Shown piece after piece: positions 45,701-56,796 of a stretch of 64,000 nucleotides of DNA. The stretch lies in NCBI GenBank assembly GCA_038025085.1, contig CM076143.1, positions 14,741,501 through 14,805,500 of the forward strand. Direction: 5' to 3'. Source of the DNA: Tetragonia tetragonoides (Eukaryota > Streptophyta > Magnoliopsida > Caryophyllales > Aizoaceae). Below the pieces are notes generated by a model. It worked only from the letters and a program-made list of their open reading frames with translations. It ran no database searches and had not been told where the DNA came from. How positions within the stretch are numbered: the first letter of the stretch is position 1; the number at the start of each line of letters is the position of its first letter. The translations under genes were made by a program, and so were the position numbers.

Positions 45701-48177
45701 CTAGGAGTTCATGACATGTTTTAGATGTCTTCTTTAATTTTTGTTTTTACTATAATAAAAGAAAAAAAAAAGAAAAAGAATTATGCTAGCTTCATAACTG
45801 AACTTATGTGTTACTGGTTGAAGTGGGTCAATTAGGCAGCTGAATTGTTACCGAATAATGTTTAGGTGCTGCTCTTAAGTCTTACCCTCCCCCCTCCTCT
45901 CCCAACCCCTTCTCCCAACAAGAAAAAAATTATTTTCTAGCCGGTTGTTCTACAACTGATCTGTCCAGTCTTTCAAGAAACCGCATGTCTTATGCTGGCT
46001 ACTCGTGCATCTCTGTGATAGATATTATTATATCATCAAAAATTGATTTGTTCAAAGCCTGTGATGTATATTTGCAAGTTCGTACCATCGGATGGCTAGG
46101 GGTTCATTTATTGTATGTGTGATTTAACTTTCTATCAGCTATACCAATCCATTAATACCAAATTTAAGTTGAGGTTTGTGTTGATCAGTGGCCCTGGAAT
46201 TGATTGGGTGCTTGCAGTTTTGCGGAACGACGCCGAGGACACGATGGTTTTATGCCTTATCCACCATTTACTTTTATCAATCAATAATCCCTCTTTCATT
46301 TTAAACTGATCGTCTACCCCTCATGGTTTCATATGTTTGGTAGTAAGTTGAACTTTAACGATAATTAACTTTGTGTTCACTTGTCTAATTCTCGCCATTG
46401 CCCTTGCTGCCCAAACAAATAAGTGTTATCTGTTTAAGACTGTAACGTCCTAGAATGTCTCTTCACATGTTGGATTCTCCTGTTTTCTGGTTGTAACTTG
46501 GTTATTTGCACAGATTCTGAATGACAATGATGCTGCTCCTGCTGGATGTTCAGTGGATGTTGTGAATGAAAACCTTTCCGTTTATCTCAAGCTCAAGGGA
46601 TCAATTAATGCAGAAGTTGAACGTGAGAAGCTCAGGAAGAAGATGGAAGAGACAACAAGGTGAGTTTCTTTGTTCCTTTCCACTTCAAATGTTCCCACAT
46701 TTCCATTGTAGCTTGTTTCGCTGTGGTCATGCCTTTTTTTTTATTTTTCTACTTTTGTTATTTGCACTACATCTTGCTTTTCATTCAGTACAGTGAGGCT
46801 ATCTTAAACAAATAAAAATGCAAAGACTGTCACTTTACCACAAATAAGAGCACTTAAATATTTGCTGAGCCATTTCATTTATTCCATTTTCCATTAATCG
46901 AAAATAAACTGTCAATAGTGACTCTTTGAGCTCCATTGGAAATGGACAAACAGGTTTTGCTTTTGACATATTCACAAAAACCAAAGTAGAAGCAACCTAA
47001 CACACAATAATAATATCATTAAACTGCACCAATCCCTCCTCCATCCAGAAAATGAGGGGACAAATTTCATACTGATATAGGTTATATATTGCAGGATTTG
47101 GTAAATTTTCCAATTATTAATTTCCATGCTCAGTATGCACAGAATCTACTGTAGATGCTTAGTTGATGGGAGGCCTTTATAATCATACAGTACTTGCAGC
47201 CTCTCATGTTAATTAATATTGATGTTGCAAAGCTTTTCAGTGACAATGGTTGACGAAGAGACAATTATCGTCCGTGTCTAGTAAGCAATGAGATGATGGA
47301 CATGTATAATAATTTTAGATTCGCGAACATATACATAGTACTTGTTGTTGTGCTCTATTTCATGTTCGCAGATCTGTCTTCACATAATTTGGTCCTTCAC
47401 CGGAGCATCTTCTCAACTTAAGTAGAAGTGATGACAAAAATGGTGTTTGTAGTGATTAATATAAATTTAATTACATGTGTAAGCCGTAAGATCCATTGAA
47501 AGACTGTGGTGCCTTCTGATATAAGAAGAAGTTGAGGGTAATTGGGGCATTGTAACGGAAGGTCAAGGTGTCAAAAACCAAAACTTCCCAGGCTAGCCCC
47601 ACTCCTTTCCAACAACCAAAGAAAAACAAAGAGGGGGAAAAGGGAATCAAGAAAAGAAGAAAGCCTAAGCTAGAGCTAGTGAGGAGGGGGAGGATACAAA
47701 TGAAACAGTGAGGCGAGATGAAAACAGATAGGGCCACAGCACTATGGGACGCTCAGTTAAAGACGTATTTGTAATCTTTGAAGTAATGTTTCATGAAGTT
47801 TGAAGTCACTGGGCTGTCAAATGTGCAAAACAATAAATCATACCACAGTATAACTAGAAGTGGCAGATTAATTAGATATGTCAACCAAAATCCCCACTTT
47901 TATTTTATACTCTTCTTTTTTTAGATACAGTTACTGTATGATTGCTTACACTTTCATTTGTGATTGTCACATTGTGGATAACGTTAGGCAAAAAGAGACG
48001 CTGCAGAAGATGATGGATGCTTCTGGTTATAAAGAGAAAATCCCTCCTCATATTCATGAGGAAAATGTGGCGAAGCTGAACAAACTTATGCAAGAGGTCT
48101 TGTCGCTTGAAGAAGCGAGCGTGCACCTTGAACAAGACATTGCTGCCCAACCATCCTCTAGTGGGTCTCAACACTGA
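27765..48177 (+). CDS. VALRS: Valyl-tRNA synthetase, probably dual-targeted (21 exons)
   Basis: Class I synthetase charging tRNA-Val with valine. Exons: 27765-27878, 28037-28099, 29043-29105, 29202-29371, 29453-29525, 31973-32038, 32148-32231, 34666-34743, 34843-34926, 35027-35106, 36648-36705, 36776-37078, 37183-37353, 37948-38147, 38653-39055, 40786-41037, 41115-41615, 41863-41969, 44360-44459, 46514-46659, 47988-48177. All introns are GT-AG and the joined frame gives 1101 residues (Arabidopsis TWN2 is about 1108). Visible: an Arg/Ser-rich presequence (about 1-38); a Lys/Glu-rich extension (about 47-95); [13 protein letters not shown] with HIGH at 173-176; the editing-domain blocks [12 protein letters not shown] (about 355-366) and TPAHDPND (about 414-421); [12 protein letters not shown] (544-555); KMSKS (684-688); an anticodon-binding domain (about 770-920); and a C-terminal coiled-coil arm. 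Introns reach 2.4 kb and carry transposons. No frame damage is seen. Confidence 0.95.
28061..28063 (+). promoter_or_regulatory. Internal in-frame AUG, probable cytosolic ValRS start
   Basis: The second in-frame Met (residue 47) opens exactly at the charged [13 protein letters not shown] segment, which aligns with the start of the cytosolic form in Arabidopsis, where one gene makes both enzymes by alternative initiation. The spliced region between residues 1 and 47 contains no other ATG in any frame. The first AUG has A at -3 but C at +4; this one has T at -3 and G at +4. Confidence 0.5.
29914..30022 (+). mobile_element. Truncated SINE (family gamma) in ValRS intron 5
   Basis: The tRNA-like head CCCTGAGTGGGTAGTTCAGC, an A-box-like GTTCAGCTGGTAAG, a degenerate B box GGTTTGAGACTC and the body GGGCCACTGGAGGTTTTC match the copies at 40188-40351 (minus) and 43055-43201. 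The tail is missing; the sequence stops where the large inverted repeat begins. Confidence 0.65.
30031..31430. repeat. 1.4-kb inverted repeat (645-bp arms, 108-bp loop) in ValRS intron 5
   Basis: The left arm 30031-30675 and right arm 30784-31430 are reverse complements by direct reading, with only a few differences (for example TTCGTTTT against TTTGTTTT, and a 2-nt indel near 30280). The left arm contains TCTATAAATAGGGG, an LTR-type TATA box, followed by U5-like sequence through the loop to ACTATCA. The structure could be an LTR copy next to an inverted partial copy, or a foldback transposon. It is non-coding and lies wholly within a 2.45-kb intron, so it is transcribed with the gene. Confidence 0.9.
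32232..34665 (+). other. Large ValRS intron 7
   Basis: A 2.4-kb intron between the exons encoding GIATQ and VVEKK. It contains a purine-rich run at about 32724-32780 and repeated CTAGTGTCCTTC units near 33000-33040. A less AT-rich block at 33720-34040, which looks inserted, carries a spurious 122-codon ORF I do not recognise. No nested gene is supported. Confidence 0.5.
35272..35410 (+). repeat. 67-bp tandem duplication in ValRS intron 10
   Basis: The unit starting GGAGCTTGAAGTAAAATGCT occurs at 35272 and again at 35339 with one substitution, and a third partial start (GGAACTTGAAG) follows at 35406. The near identity indicates a recent duplication. Confidence 0.9.
40188..40351 (-). mobile_element. 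Full-length SINE (family gamma) with 16-bp target duplication, ValRS intron 15
   Basis: On the minus strand it reads CCCTGAGGGGGTAGCTCAGC with an A-box-like TAGCTCAGCTGG and a perfect B box GGTTCGAGTCC, then GGGCCACTGGAGATTTTCCT, and ends in an A-rich tail (T run at 40192-40198 on the plus strand). Perfect 16-bp direct repeats GTTTGCATTTTGCCTT flank it at 40172-40187 and 40352-40367. It lies opposite to the gene in an intron. Confidence 0.9.
40552..40682 (+). mobile_element. 5'-truncated Au-like SINE tail, ValRS intron 15
   Basis: The blocks CAGCCTCTCTAGTAGG, GTTGCGTACATG, ACCTAGACCCCGCCCC and ATGCTGGATTGTTGTTGTGG resemble the 3' half of the widespread plant Au SINE family, which ends in TTG repeats. 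No tRNA-like head is found upstream, so it is truncated. Confidence 0.5.
43055..43201 (+). mobile_element. SINE (family gamma) in ValRS intron 18
   Basis: TGAGTCGGTACCTCAGGTGG head, B box GGTTCGAGTCTCC, body GGGCCACTGGAGGTTTTCC and tail CATGTTATCTAAAAAA, in the order of the copies at 40188 (minus) and 29914. Target duplications were not found. Confidence 0.75.
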
Positions 48178-48866
48178 AAGAGCCAAAGAGAAATATGAGA
48201 GTTGTTTTCTTTGTTTTTTTGCATCATTTGGTGCGCACAAGGGCCTACTGATAAGACTACTATTGAGGTACTGAACATTGTTGATCCATTTTACTGTATT
48301 AGAATTATTATTTTTGTTCCTGATGGTTAATGTGAAAAGTTTTGCCTAGGCAACGACTTTGTTATGAATGTTCCTTACCCATGAAACAGCTAGTAGCGCG
48401 TAAATGGCTTCAATTTGTTGGGGCTACTTTTTGTGTATTCATGATCTCTCAAATTTTAGCTCCAAGAAAATGGACAAGTCGAAGAATGCATCGGAACATT
48501 GTACATGAAGTTTAACAAGCACTGCCTTATCCCCACATTACATCTATGCAAACACACCCTGTTTGATAAGACATTAAGGCCTGCTGCTATGAAGTTTGCA
48601 TTTCCTTGTCCTGTGTATTATTGATTTCTTTGGCCAACTGTTTTGATTCAAGAACTCCAGAATTGACTATCTATATTTACCTGTCTGTTCTCTTTTATGA
48701 AACACTTTAGATTCACTTTTCCATAATTTATTTCATCTAAATCCATGGAATCAACGAACAGCCACTAAGCTGTGGGCTCTAAATGTTACTCTTCCAATTC
48801 AAACCTTTAGTTCTTTCTTCCGTAGAGATGGTCAGGATGCTTGATCCATCATTTCTTTTGGTCAGT
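48178..48866 (+). other. ValRS 3' UTR and flank
   Basis: Directly after the TGA at 48175-48177. No further coding sequence is seen. The polyadenylation signal is not clear-cut; AT-rich stretches near 48297-48315 are candidates. Confidence 0.45.
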
Positions 48867-48880
48867 GACTTGCCACATAT

Positions 48881-49096
48881 AAACCAAGGAGGTGTAGTTG
48901 TGTGGTAGGGATTCATCTATCCTTAACTAAGGTCGAGGGTTCGAATCTCGCCTTGGGCGTAGAGCACATTTAAATTCCTTGGCCAGATGTCCCTTCATTT
49001 GAGGTGCTTACAAGTCAGGGTGGTAAATAGTCACTGGTCGATGGTAGATTAATCTTGGTTGTGAACCAAAAAAAAAAAGAAAAAAGAAAAGAAAAA
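48881..49096 (+). mobile_element. Full-length SINE with A-rich tail and 14-bp target duplication
   Basis: The head GGAGGTGTAGTTGTGTGGTA and B box GAGGGTTCGAATCTCG are followed by a unique body and an A-rich tail with G interruptions (about 49069-49096). Flanking repeats GACTTGCCACATAT (48867-48880) and GACATGCCACATAT (49097-49110) differ at one position. It lies in the interval between the convergent ValRS and beta-galactosidase genes. Confidence 0.85.
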
Positions 49097-49110
49097 GACA
49101 TGCCACATAT

Positions 49111-50591
49111 GGGAAAATGAGTTTCGTACACTATTTATTTTTTCCTATAAAATACATTGATTGTTTCTAATAAATACGATATAGTTATCAAATAATTAGG
49201 AATAAATAATTAGGAACAAATAATTCTGTTATCCATTTTAGATGAGCAAATTTGAATTCATAGGAACAACTATGTATTTAGCAGGAACCATCATATATTT
49301 TTTAGAAAAAAATAAAGAGCGTGTGATGCACTCGGTGATACCAATCACTTTGCATCACATATGTCAAGGGGCGGCTTATATATCCTCGACTTGTAGATTA
49401 TAAAAATCGAGACTTTCAGTGCAGTTGATCAACACAGTGACAACTAAACAAGAATGGCCTGATATCTTTTTTATGCATATTGAAAGCTTTGTCCATTTGC
49501 TTGACATTATAGCCAGGCCAGTAACTCTACACAAGACATCCGAAATCCTAATCTAACTTGTTATTCAGTTGCAAGAAACGATCATGATGTATAAATGGTG
49601 AAAACTACCTACAGAATTGGAGAACTTCCGTATTCGAGTGATCTCATCTGTGTTGAGTATTTCCACAATATTTCAAGGGTCTGCCTTGCACCATAAGTAT
49701 TTTCCTGGAAGAAGCATACTTCTCTTTCATTCTGTTTTGCACTTCGTTCCGTTTTCGTTAGATTGTTCTTAGAAGATGAGTAAAGCAAGATTGATGTAAC
49801 TGGCAGAAAGGTGTTTTCTTGCAAGCCATTCTGCTTGAGTGTAAATAATGACTGTTGTTTTGTTGCCTTATTTGATCCAATAAACCTTTGCATTCCTGAA
49901 AGACAGTTGGATAAAAATAACTAAATCTGAAAGAACATTGGTTCACCGGCTTTCATGGTTTTCATGTGATTATAGGTACTGTTTTCTTGATCATATGTGG
50001 TATTTGCCGCCAATATGTTGGTCATCTGACCGAGCAAATTTGGCACCTGAACATCAGTAGAAGTGACGAAGTGTATAACCATGGCTTAGTATTACATCAT
50101 ATGACTATCAAGTGGCTCCAGAAGATAAGAGGGAGGGGAAGGGGAAGAATCAACCTGTGTGAATTGAAATATACATTTATATGTGATATTACTGTTACAA
50201 GATTCAGTAACAAATCATCAACAGAGGCATACTTTAGCTGTCTATTATTTCAGAAATCTTGAGAACCTAATCCAGCCAATGCACCTTGCACTTCCAACCT
50301 TAAAAGAGCTTTTCTGTTATTATTCAAGCCCCTAAGATTTCTTACAATCATAATGCTATATCTACACACTGTAGCTATATTATCTACACTACACACGCTT
50401 GTCGGTTATTTATCTTCATCATCACATTCATCTATGACCGACTGAGCTGCAACAGAAGTATATTTCCACCACTTGGTTGCTTTGCAGCCAAGGATGCGTA
50501 TTATATGGAGAAAACCAAATCAGAAAAGCTGTACCAAGTTGCTGTGCAGAAAACCAAGGGAAAGTTCATAGGTTTAGCTTGGATTTGCAGC
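49111..50591. other. Convergent intergenic interval
   Basis: This lies between the last SINE and the beta-galactosidase stop and includes that gene's 3' UTR (minus strand). I see no additional gene; the ORFs here are short and without motifs. Confidence 0.45.
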
Positions 50592-53500
50592 TTAGTTAGC
50601 TGTTCTTTTAACCAATGAGATCCCCCTGGGATTACCGGCCAACTCTTCAAACACAACCAGCAAATTGCCACTGGGTCGCAACCATGATCGTGGAACATGG
50701 TACCTGAAATGCAACATATATTGGTCACAAGAACTTGAATATGCCTGTAGGTGATACAAAAGATAGGCAAAACTATGCTCACCATCTTTGAGATGCCTGT
50801 CCACAGTCACTTAAGCATTTGTTCTCGGTAAAAGTTCCAGCATAATTACACTGTTCACATTTGCCAATGCCTTTGTTTGCAGGCCAGTGACGGCCAATGC
50901 TTTGACCGTTAACATACATTTGCCCTTTCCCCATGCTGTTCATGTCCAAAGCCAATGGTTCATTTCCTGCTGGTGCATTGAAAGTAGCCTGGATGGAGAA
51001 ATTGTCAGAAAATGCTCTCTTATCTGATTTTCAGTACAGAGAAGAAACTGACACACCCTTTTCTGAATGTGAGGAAATAGTTCTCACCTTGTACCATGTT
51101 AGGCCTTGTTTTTGGGCCACTGCTGATTGCCATTCCACCGCTGAACTGCCACTGACAGTATGTAGTCCCATTTTTTCTCCCTTCATTCCAATCTGCTCAT
51201 AGAAATACAAAAAAAATACAGCTCACATTGCCGAAAGAAGAAGAAAAGACTACGGATGATTCTGTTTCTAAGAATTTGGTCTTTGGCTTAGGTTTCTAAA
51301 CTCTCTATGAATAACTGACCTTGTAAGACCATTTCTGCCATGTTAAGTCTTTGGTCCCTCCACTTCCCTTTAGTGTTACCGGACCAAGAACCCCTTGATT
51401 GTAGTTCTCAAAATGTTTGCCAACATTCTGAATGAAATGAACATAATTATAAGGTAAAATAGTGCAGATACGAGTTTTTATACGTAAGAGATGCCTAGAA
51501 GGTGAAAACTTACTGCAAGTCCTACTGCAGCACTTAGTAAAGAGATTTTGTTTACACCAACTCGCATATTCACGTTCTGGCTGAATGTCAACTGTGGTTT
51601 CTCCAATGTGCCGTAGACATGGCCTATAAAATCATTGGGTTTCCGTATTGAGTAAGAAGAAGAATGGAAGACACACACAGTGGGGCAGAATTTCATACAT
51701 CCTAAATTACCTTGAAGTTGACCATTGACGAACACATGCAAAGCATGTCCAGCAGACATAACTGTGAGAGTAGGTTTAGCACCGTCCTTTAAGTCTTTGG
51801 CACCCAAAGTGACACTGAAGATATGAAACAGAACTCAAAACTTGATGACAAAAGCCCGGACAGTGAAAATAAGAAACAAAGAGATACAGAAATGTAAACA
51901 AGAAGTTAGATTACATACTCTGTCATGTACCACAAGTAGTCAGAGTTATCTCTAGTAACATTAAGTTGCTCATACAACCCTGTTCCTGAGAAAGTGCTGT
52001 CATCATCAGCTGTTGGAGTTTCATCGATGTATGATTGCCAAGAGAAACTACTAACTGGTGTCATCTTTGCATGGTAGCGTGGAGCAGAAACCTATAAAGA
52101 GATATATGCAGGCAAGTTGGCTTTAGACTGATAATTTAGTTGATCCTTCCATGATCATCGATTTATGATTGTTTTAAAGCAACAAAATATCAGAAAATTG
52201 AGATAACCTGAGGAGTGTTCTTTTATATTATTATCGAGATATCTGAAATATTAATTGTGCAGGAAACTATTTATTTGCTTACCCTGGCAGTGTTGTAAAC
52301 TTCTTTCTTGCAATCAGGAAGGATGCTGATGGACCAAGCAGGCAGCTCATACTGCATGCCTCTGAAGGTAACTTTCACACTCCATTTGGGGTCATAATTT
52401 GCCAAAAAGGCAGCACAGCTCCCAGAATTTGTGCTGTAGACATGAGCCTGCGAAATGCGTTCAATTAGGTTAGCACAAACCGTAAGAGTAAGACATATTT
52501 TTCCTGCAGCATGATTGCAGGATACTGAAAACAGACATACCTCTTGATTGCTTCCGAGGTTGGTCACTGCTGCATCTGCAGAAACCAAAGTAGTCTCACA
52601 CATCTTTATGGCTTTGTGCAGATTCTTCAGGTGAGTGTATTTTGGTTCCCTTGGCAAACCTACAAGATCAATGTAAAAATTCAGATTCACAGAAACTATG
52701 ATGTTCACATAATGTATCTCCACAAAAAAGAAAAACAATTAATATCATGTTTCATGTGATTACCATATTCATCAAGAGGAGAATCATAATCATAACTAGT
52801 GGCAACAAAACGACCCGCTGTATTTCCAAAGTTAGTTCCTCCGTGAAACTGAAGCAAACCAGCAAAGTAATAAGCAACAAACTCAGCTCAAATAAGGACT
52901 CAGATTTATGTTCAAGTCGCGAACAGGTTATGTTTAATGGATATGTTTACCATGTAATAGTTCATAAAAGAACCGCCGTTTTGTATAAATCTTGCAACTG
53001 AAAAAGCAACATCTTCTGCAGGTCTGAAAGGAACAGCACCTCCCCATTTTGTGTACCTAGAGCAACACAACTGAAGTTATTCAGGCGAAATTCGGAGAAT
53101 AGTTTGTAACTGCTGACAAGCATAATATGAGTGTGATGTACCAGCCACTCCAGTTTTCTGTCCACATCTTTGGTTTGGACTTCGAGTTGGGGACAAATCC
53201 TTCACAGTAGAAACCATTGCAGGTGTTTATCTGTCAGAGTCAATGCAAATTGGGTGAGTGAAAGAATGTTATAAACTTTTAGTTCAACTAACTATACTTA
53301 GTAAACTAACAGAATAGATTGGGAAATCATTTCAAACTTCACCACTCAACTGAACCTTTTGTTTGATTATTACTACATGACTGAATAACTACAATCTTTC
53401 ATAGTAGTTAGACAATAAATTGAACCACCTCAATAAGTAGGTTAGTGTACCACTAATTTAAAGACACCAAAGGAGTCACTGTCATAAGCAGAAATGCATG

Positions 53501-55249
53501 GAAAATGACATATAAGGAGGGAAAAAAACACAAAAACAAAATAGAAGAGTCACTTACAACTTCACCAGGAGCATCATCTTGTTTGCACATGATCCAGGGT
53601 ACACCAGCTTTAGTAGCCAAAGCCATTTGAGCTGCCCATTTGGTGTATGCTTTACCAGGAGCACCTATTTCCCACTCTACTGGTCCATACTCATTCTCTA
53701 TCTGTCATATGGTCAAAAAATTATCTCTCTTCATCAGTTGAAAAATTAATGACAATCGTCAGAAACAAGATGCAGCACCACATTAAACTAGATTCACCAC
53801 AATATCAAAGCCATAGGTATCACGTTTCATATATGGTGATATTACTTTTTTGCTCACAGGTATGACGCCTCATGCATGAGAGGCCGGCTCATATAAGTAG
53901 TTTTGTGAAGAACATAATGTATGATGGGTCAAACTTAAAGACAACAAGCATGATTATGTAATTAAAACAATCAAAACATCATATCTAAAAAGGATGGTTT
54001 ACTATGAATAGTATCTATGATACAGTATTCTTACCTGAGACAAGATAATTGGACCTCCTTGCCAGTGGAATAGCTTATCTGTCTTCATCATGTCAACAAT
54101 CTTTTCTGTAAACACTTGCATTTTTTCCTATGTAAACAAATTTTATAGAAGTGAGAAAAGCAATTTAGCCACAAATTCCAATAACTGAAACTTAAGAATG
54201 AAGTCATGATCATTGCAATGGGATTGGTGAAGTTTATTAAAAAAAGAAAAAGAACTAACTTTGAATGGTCCATTGTCAGTTCTGAATTCAATACCAGGCA
54301 CATACTTAAGCCAAGCAGGAAACCCCCTGAATATGAAACAGAGCAATTTAATAAATAAATAAATTAATTAATTAAAATAAAGACAATAAAATTAGATAAA
54401 AGGGAAAAAAAATAGTGGTTGAGTAAATATTAAACGTAAGAAAGGCATCCTATACTTTTTCTATAGCAAAACTTTAATATTAATATTTGAAGTTTAAAAT
54501 AATTTATCCATTTTTGCTATTATTATTGGAACTAGCAAAATCTTCATTACCCGAAATTCCATTCAGCGCAAACAAAGGGACCAATCCGAAGATGAACGTA
54601 AAGGCCAGCTTGCTGTACCAGTTTTATGAATTTTACCAAATCATATCTTCCCTCAAAATAATACTGCCCAAAAAAAGAATTAAATCAATATTAGTCCAAG
54701 AAGATTAACCAGAGATGCCTTTTTAATGAATAATAATAATATAAAAACCTAGAAAGCAAAAAATTTGTAACAGGGACATAAATTAGAGTACTAGAGTTTT
54801 TACCTTTCCAGGTGAAGGTTCATGTCCATTCCAAAAAACATAAGTTTGAATAACATCCAATCCTGAGTCTTTAGCTTTTGCTATAAGGTCAGGCCACATC
54901 TGTTTTTAACCACCACTAAACATTAGTTACATATGTCATATTACTCATATATGTTCGGAAAAAAAAAAAACCCATCTTCATCAGCCTTTATGTCACGATT
55001 TTACTAAACTAAAATCATGACATATCATGTAGGCTGATGAAAACGGGTTTTTTTCCGACATAAGCAGGAATGAGGAGTTTAGTATTTTACCTCAGGGGTG
55101 CTCCTTGGGTAATGAATGGACCCAGAAAGAAGAATCCTTCTTTGCCCATTAATGGTAATAGCTTTGTGATCATACCAAACATTGGCTGAAACAGAGGAAA
55201 CTAATGAAACACATAACAAAACTAAAATACCAATGATATTCATATTCAT
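50592..55249 (-). CDS. BGAL: Secreted GH35 beta-galactosidase (18 exons, no lectin domain)
   Basis: Removes terminal beta-D-galactose from cell-wall glycans; apoplastic. Exons, 5' to 3': 55249-55091, 54899-54804, 54663-54551, 54326-54260, 54127-54035, 53701-53558, 53230-53142, 53056-52951, 52848-52764, 52659-52541, 52447-52283, 52091-51919, 51814-51711, 51623-51514, 51427-51320, 51192-51088, 50988-50783, 50703-50592. All are GT-AG; 717 residues. Visible: signal peptide cleaved after about A22; [17 protein letters not shown]; the GH35 signature [14 protein letters not shown] with acid/base E180; WTENWSGW with nucleophile E249; [53 protein letters not shown] near the end; a glycosylation sequon at N456. 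It ends in GISLVKR, so the SUEL lectin domain of longer members is absent, as in Arabidopsis BGAL2/4/12. An ATG 18 nt upstream (55267) would add six residues; the 55249 ATG gives the better signal peptide. Confidence 0.94.
54956..55057. repeat. ~100-bp hairpin (MITE-like) in beta-galactosidase intron 1
   Basis: CGGAAAAAAA, CCCATCTTCATCAGCCT and a TCACGATTTTA block are followed after a few bases by their reverse complements (AAAATCATGACAT, AGGCTGATGAAAACGGG, TTTTTTTCCG). The arms are about 48 bp with a few mismatches. It resembles a very small foldback MITE; the target duplication is unclear. Confidence 0.75.
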
Positions 55250-55548
55250 TTTGGCTCCTCCCCACATTAGGTTTTTTGAGCTATATAAATGTAACCACTT
55301 TTGCAGGACATTTACTTTTTGTCCCTATTAATATTGATTTTGTCCCACTTTTTTGCTTCAAAGTGGCAGAAATTGAGAATGAACAACAATAATGGGGTTA
55401 TGTTTTTTTTCTTGTTTCTTTTTGAGGAGAGAGAAAATTGGAGGGAGAAGAAGAAAGAAAGAGAGATATGGGGAGAAAATTATTGGTTTGTTTTTGGTTG
55501 TGGCAAATTGAAAGAGGGTAATGAACAAACTTGGTCTATTTAAACATG
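55250..55548 (-). promoter_or_regulatory. Beta-galactosidase leader and core promoter candidate
   Basis: On the minus strand, TTTAAATAG at about 55538-55546 is a TATA-like element followed by a CT-rich leader (55420-55475) and the ATG at 55249, giving a leader of about 250 nt. A closer TATATAG at about 55281-55287 lies only about 35 bp from the ATG, which would leave almost no leader. Both are candidates from sequence alone. Confidence 0.35.
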
Positions 55549-55640
55549 GTTTTTGTGGGGTCCATTTTATCTGTTTTCTAACCTCTCTGGCAAGGAAAGT
55601 CTCAAATTTTAGGGCTTCATAGTTCATCATCCACTTGTTA

Positions 55641-55663
55641 TTGTTGTTGTTGTTGTTGTTGTT
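55641..55663. repeat. (TTG)n microsatellite upstream of the beta-galactosidase gene
   Basis: Seven to eight TTG units, about 390 bp upstream of the beta-galactosidase ATG. Confidence 0.9.
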
Positions 55664-56796
55664 TATCTTGAAATATTTGTTTCTTTTCTTCAACTTTAGA
55701 TAAAAGGTTTGTCCTTTTTAACTAAAAATTTTGAAAGATGGGCGCCCAATTTGGTAGTGCATTTCTTTATTTGGTGTAAATTTTGGTACTCTGACGTATG
55801 ATTTGTTGCAATATTTGAGTTGTTAAAGTCAAGTCACATTTTTGGACTCTTTACTTACTCCTTTAGCCTTGTTTTATTGCAAAATAATTTACTCCTTTGG
55901 ATTCACAGTTTTTGCTCCGTGACTCCATGTCTCCATCTTTCAACGCCACTCATTGTTTTATCAAGTTGATGTTGAATCCTTCATTCTTGATTGTTATAAA
56001 TTTATAATGGTCCTAAACTCTTCAATTTTACTTAAGTTTCTCATGTTAACTCAGTCATGGCATTCTTTATGGGGTTTTTTTTGAACTCACTTCAATTCGG
56101 TTCGATGTAGTTCAGTCCGATATGGTTCAGTCCAATTCATTCCATATCAGAACTTTCATTACGGTATTTTTTTTTTAGGCAAATAGAAATTAATAAGAAT
56201 AATGTAGTCTTAGAAAGATTTTAACACCTATTTGCAAATGAATCTAATATTGAAGAGTTTAACTCGAAGTATGAAATTATCATCAAAATATAAATTTCAA
56301 TTCCAAAACGAATGTCTAATCTATTGCACAAAAACTCGTATGAGCCGGCCTCAAAGTGAGACCCCCTCTAACAAGCATGACGTCATGTTGATGTCATGCT
56401 TGGCCATAGAAGGAGTCTCACCTTGAAGCGGCCTCATAAGAGACCTTTTGAATCTATTGTTGAAATCGAACTCCCAATTTTAAATATCTCCAAACTTCCG
56501 AAAATAACAAAGTTAAGTTTGCCTCAATGAAGGAAGATCTTTTTTCCTTATTACTCTTCCACAGAATGTTTCCCGTAGTTTTCAGCTTTTGCTTTATTAG
56601 TCGATCGCTATGTCACGAGTCCATTTAATTTGGTGTACTTAGCCCTTCATCACTGATGTATACCTAGTAGGCTAGTACGTAAAAGTTCTTCCTTTTTTCT
56701 TTGTGATAATAACCAATTTTTTTTTTTTTTTTTTTTTTTTGTTTTTGTTTTTGTTTGAGGTGAATAACCAAGATTAAAGTACCCAGTTTTATCAAT
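55664..56796. other. Gene-free stretch
   Basis: No gene is seen. At about 56090-56160, units such as TTCAGTCCGATATGGTTCAG recall the subterminal repeats of the element at 15409-15863 and may be a fragment of that class. A T run lies at 56719-56740. Confidence 0.45.

Noticed and set aside
48881..49096. tRNA-like head with A and B boxes considered as a tRNA gene
   Set aside because: The acceptor and anticodon arms do not close, and the A-rich tail with target duplications identifies a SINE. The same applies to the other tRNA-like heads in the window.
55250..55267. Upstream ATG of beta-galactosidase (MWGGAK extension)
   Set aside because: In frame, but the extension puts polar and charged residues before the hydrophobic core and adds nothing conserved; the 55249 ATG gives a normal signal peptide.
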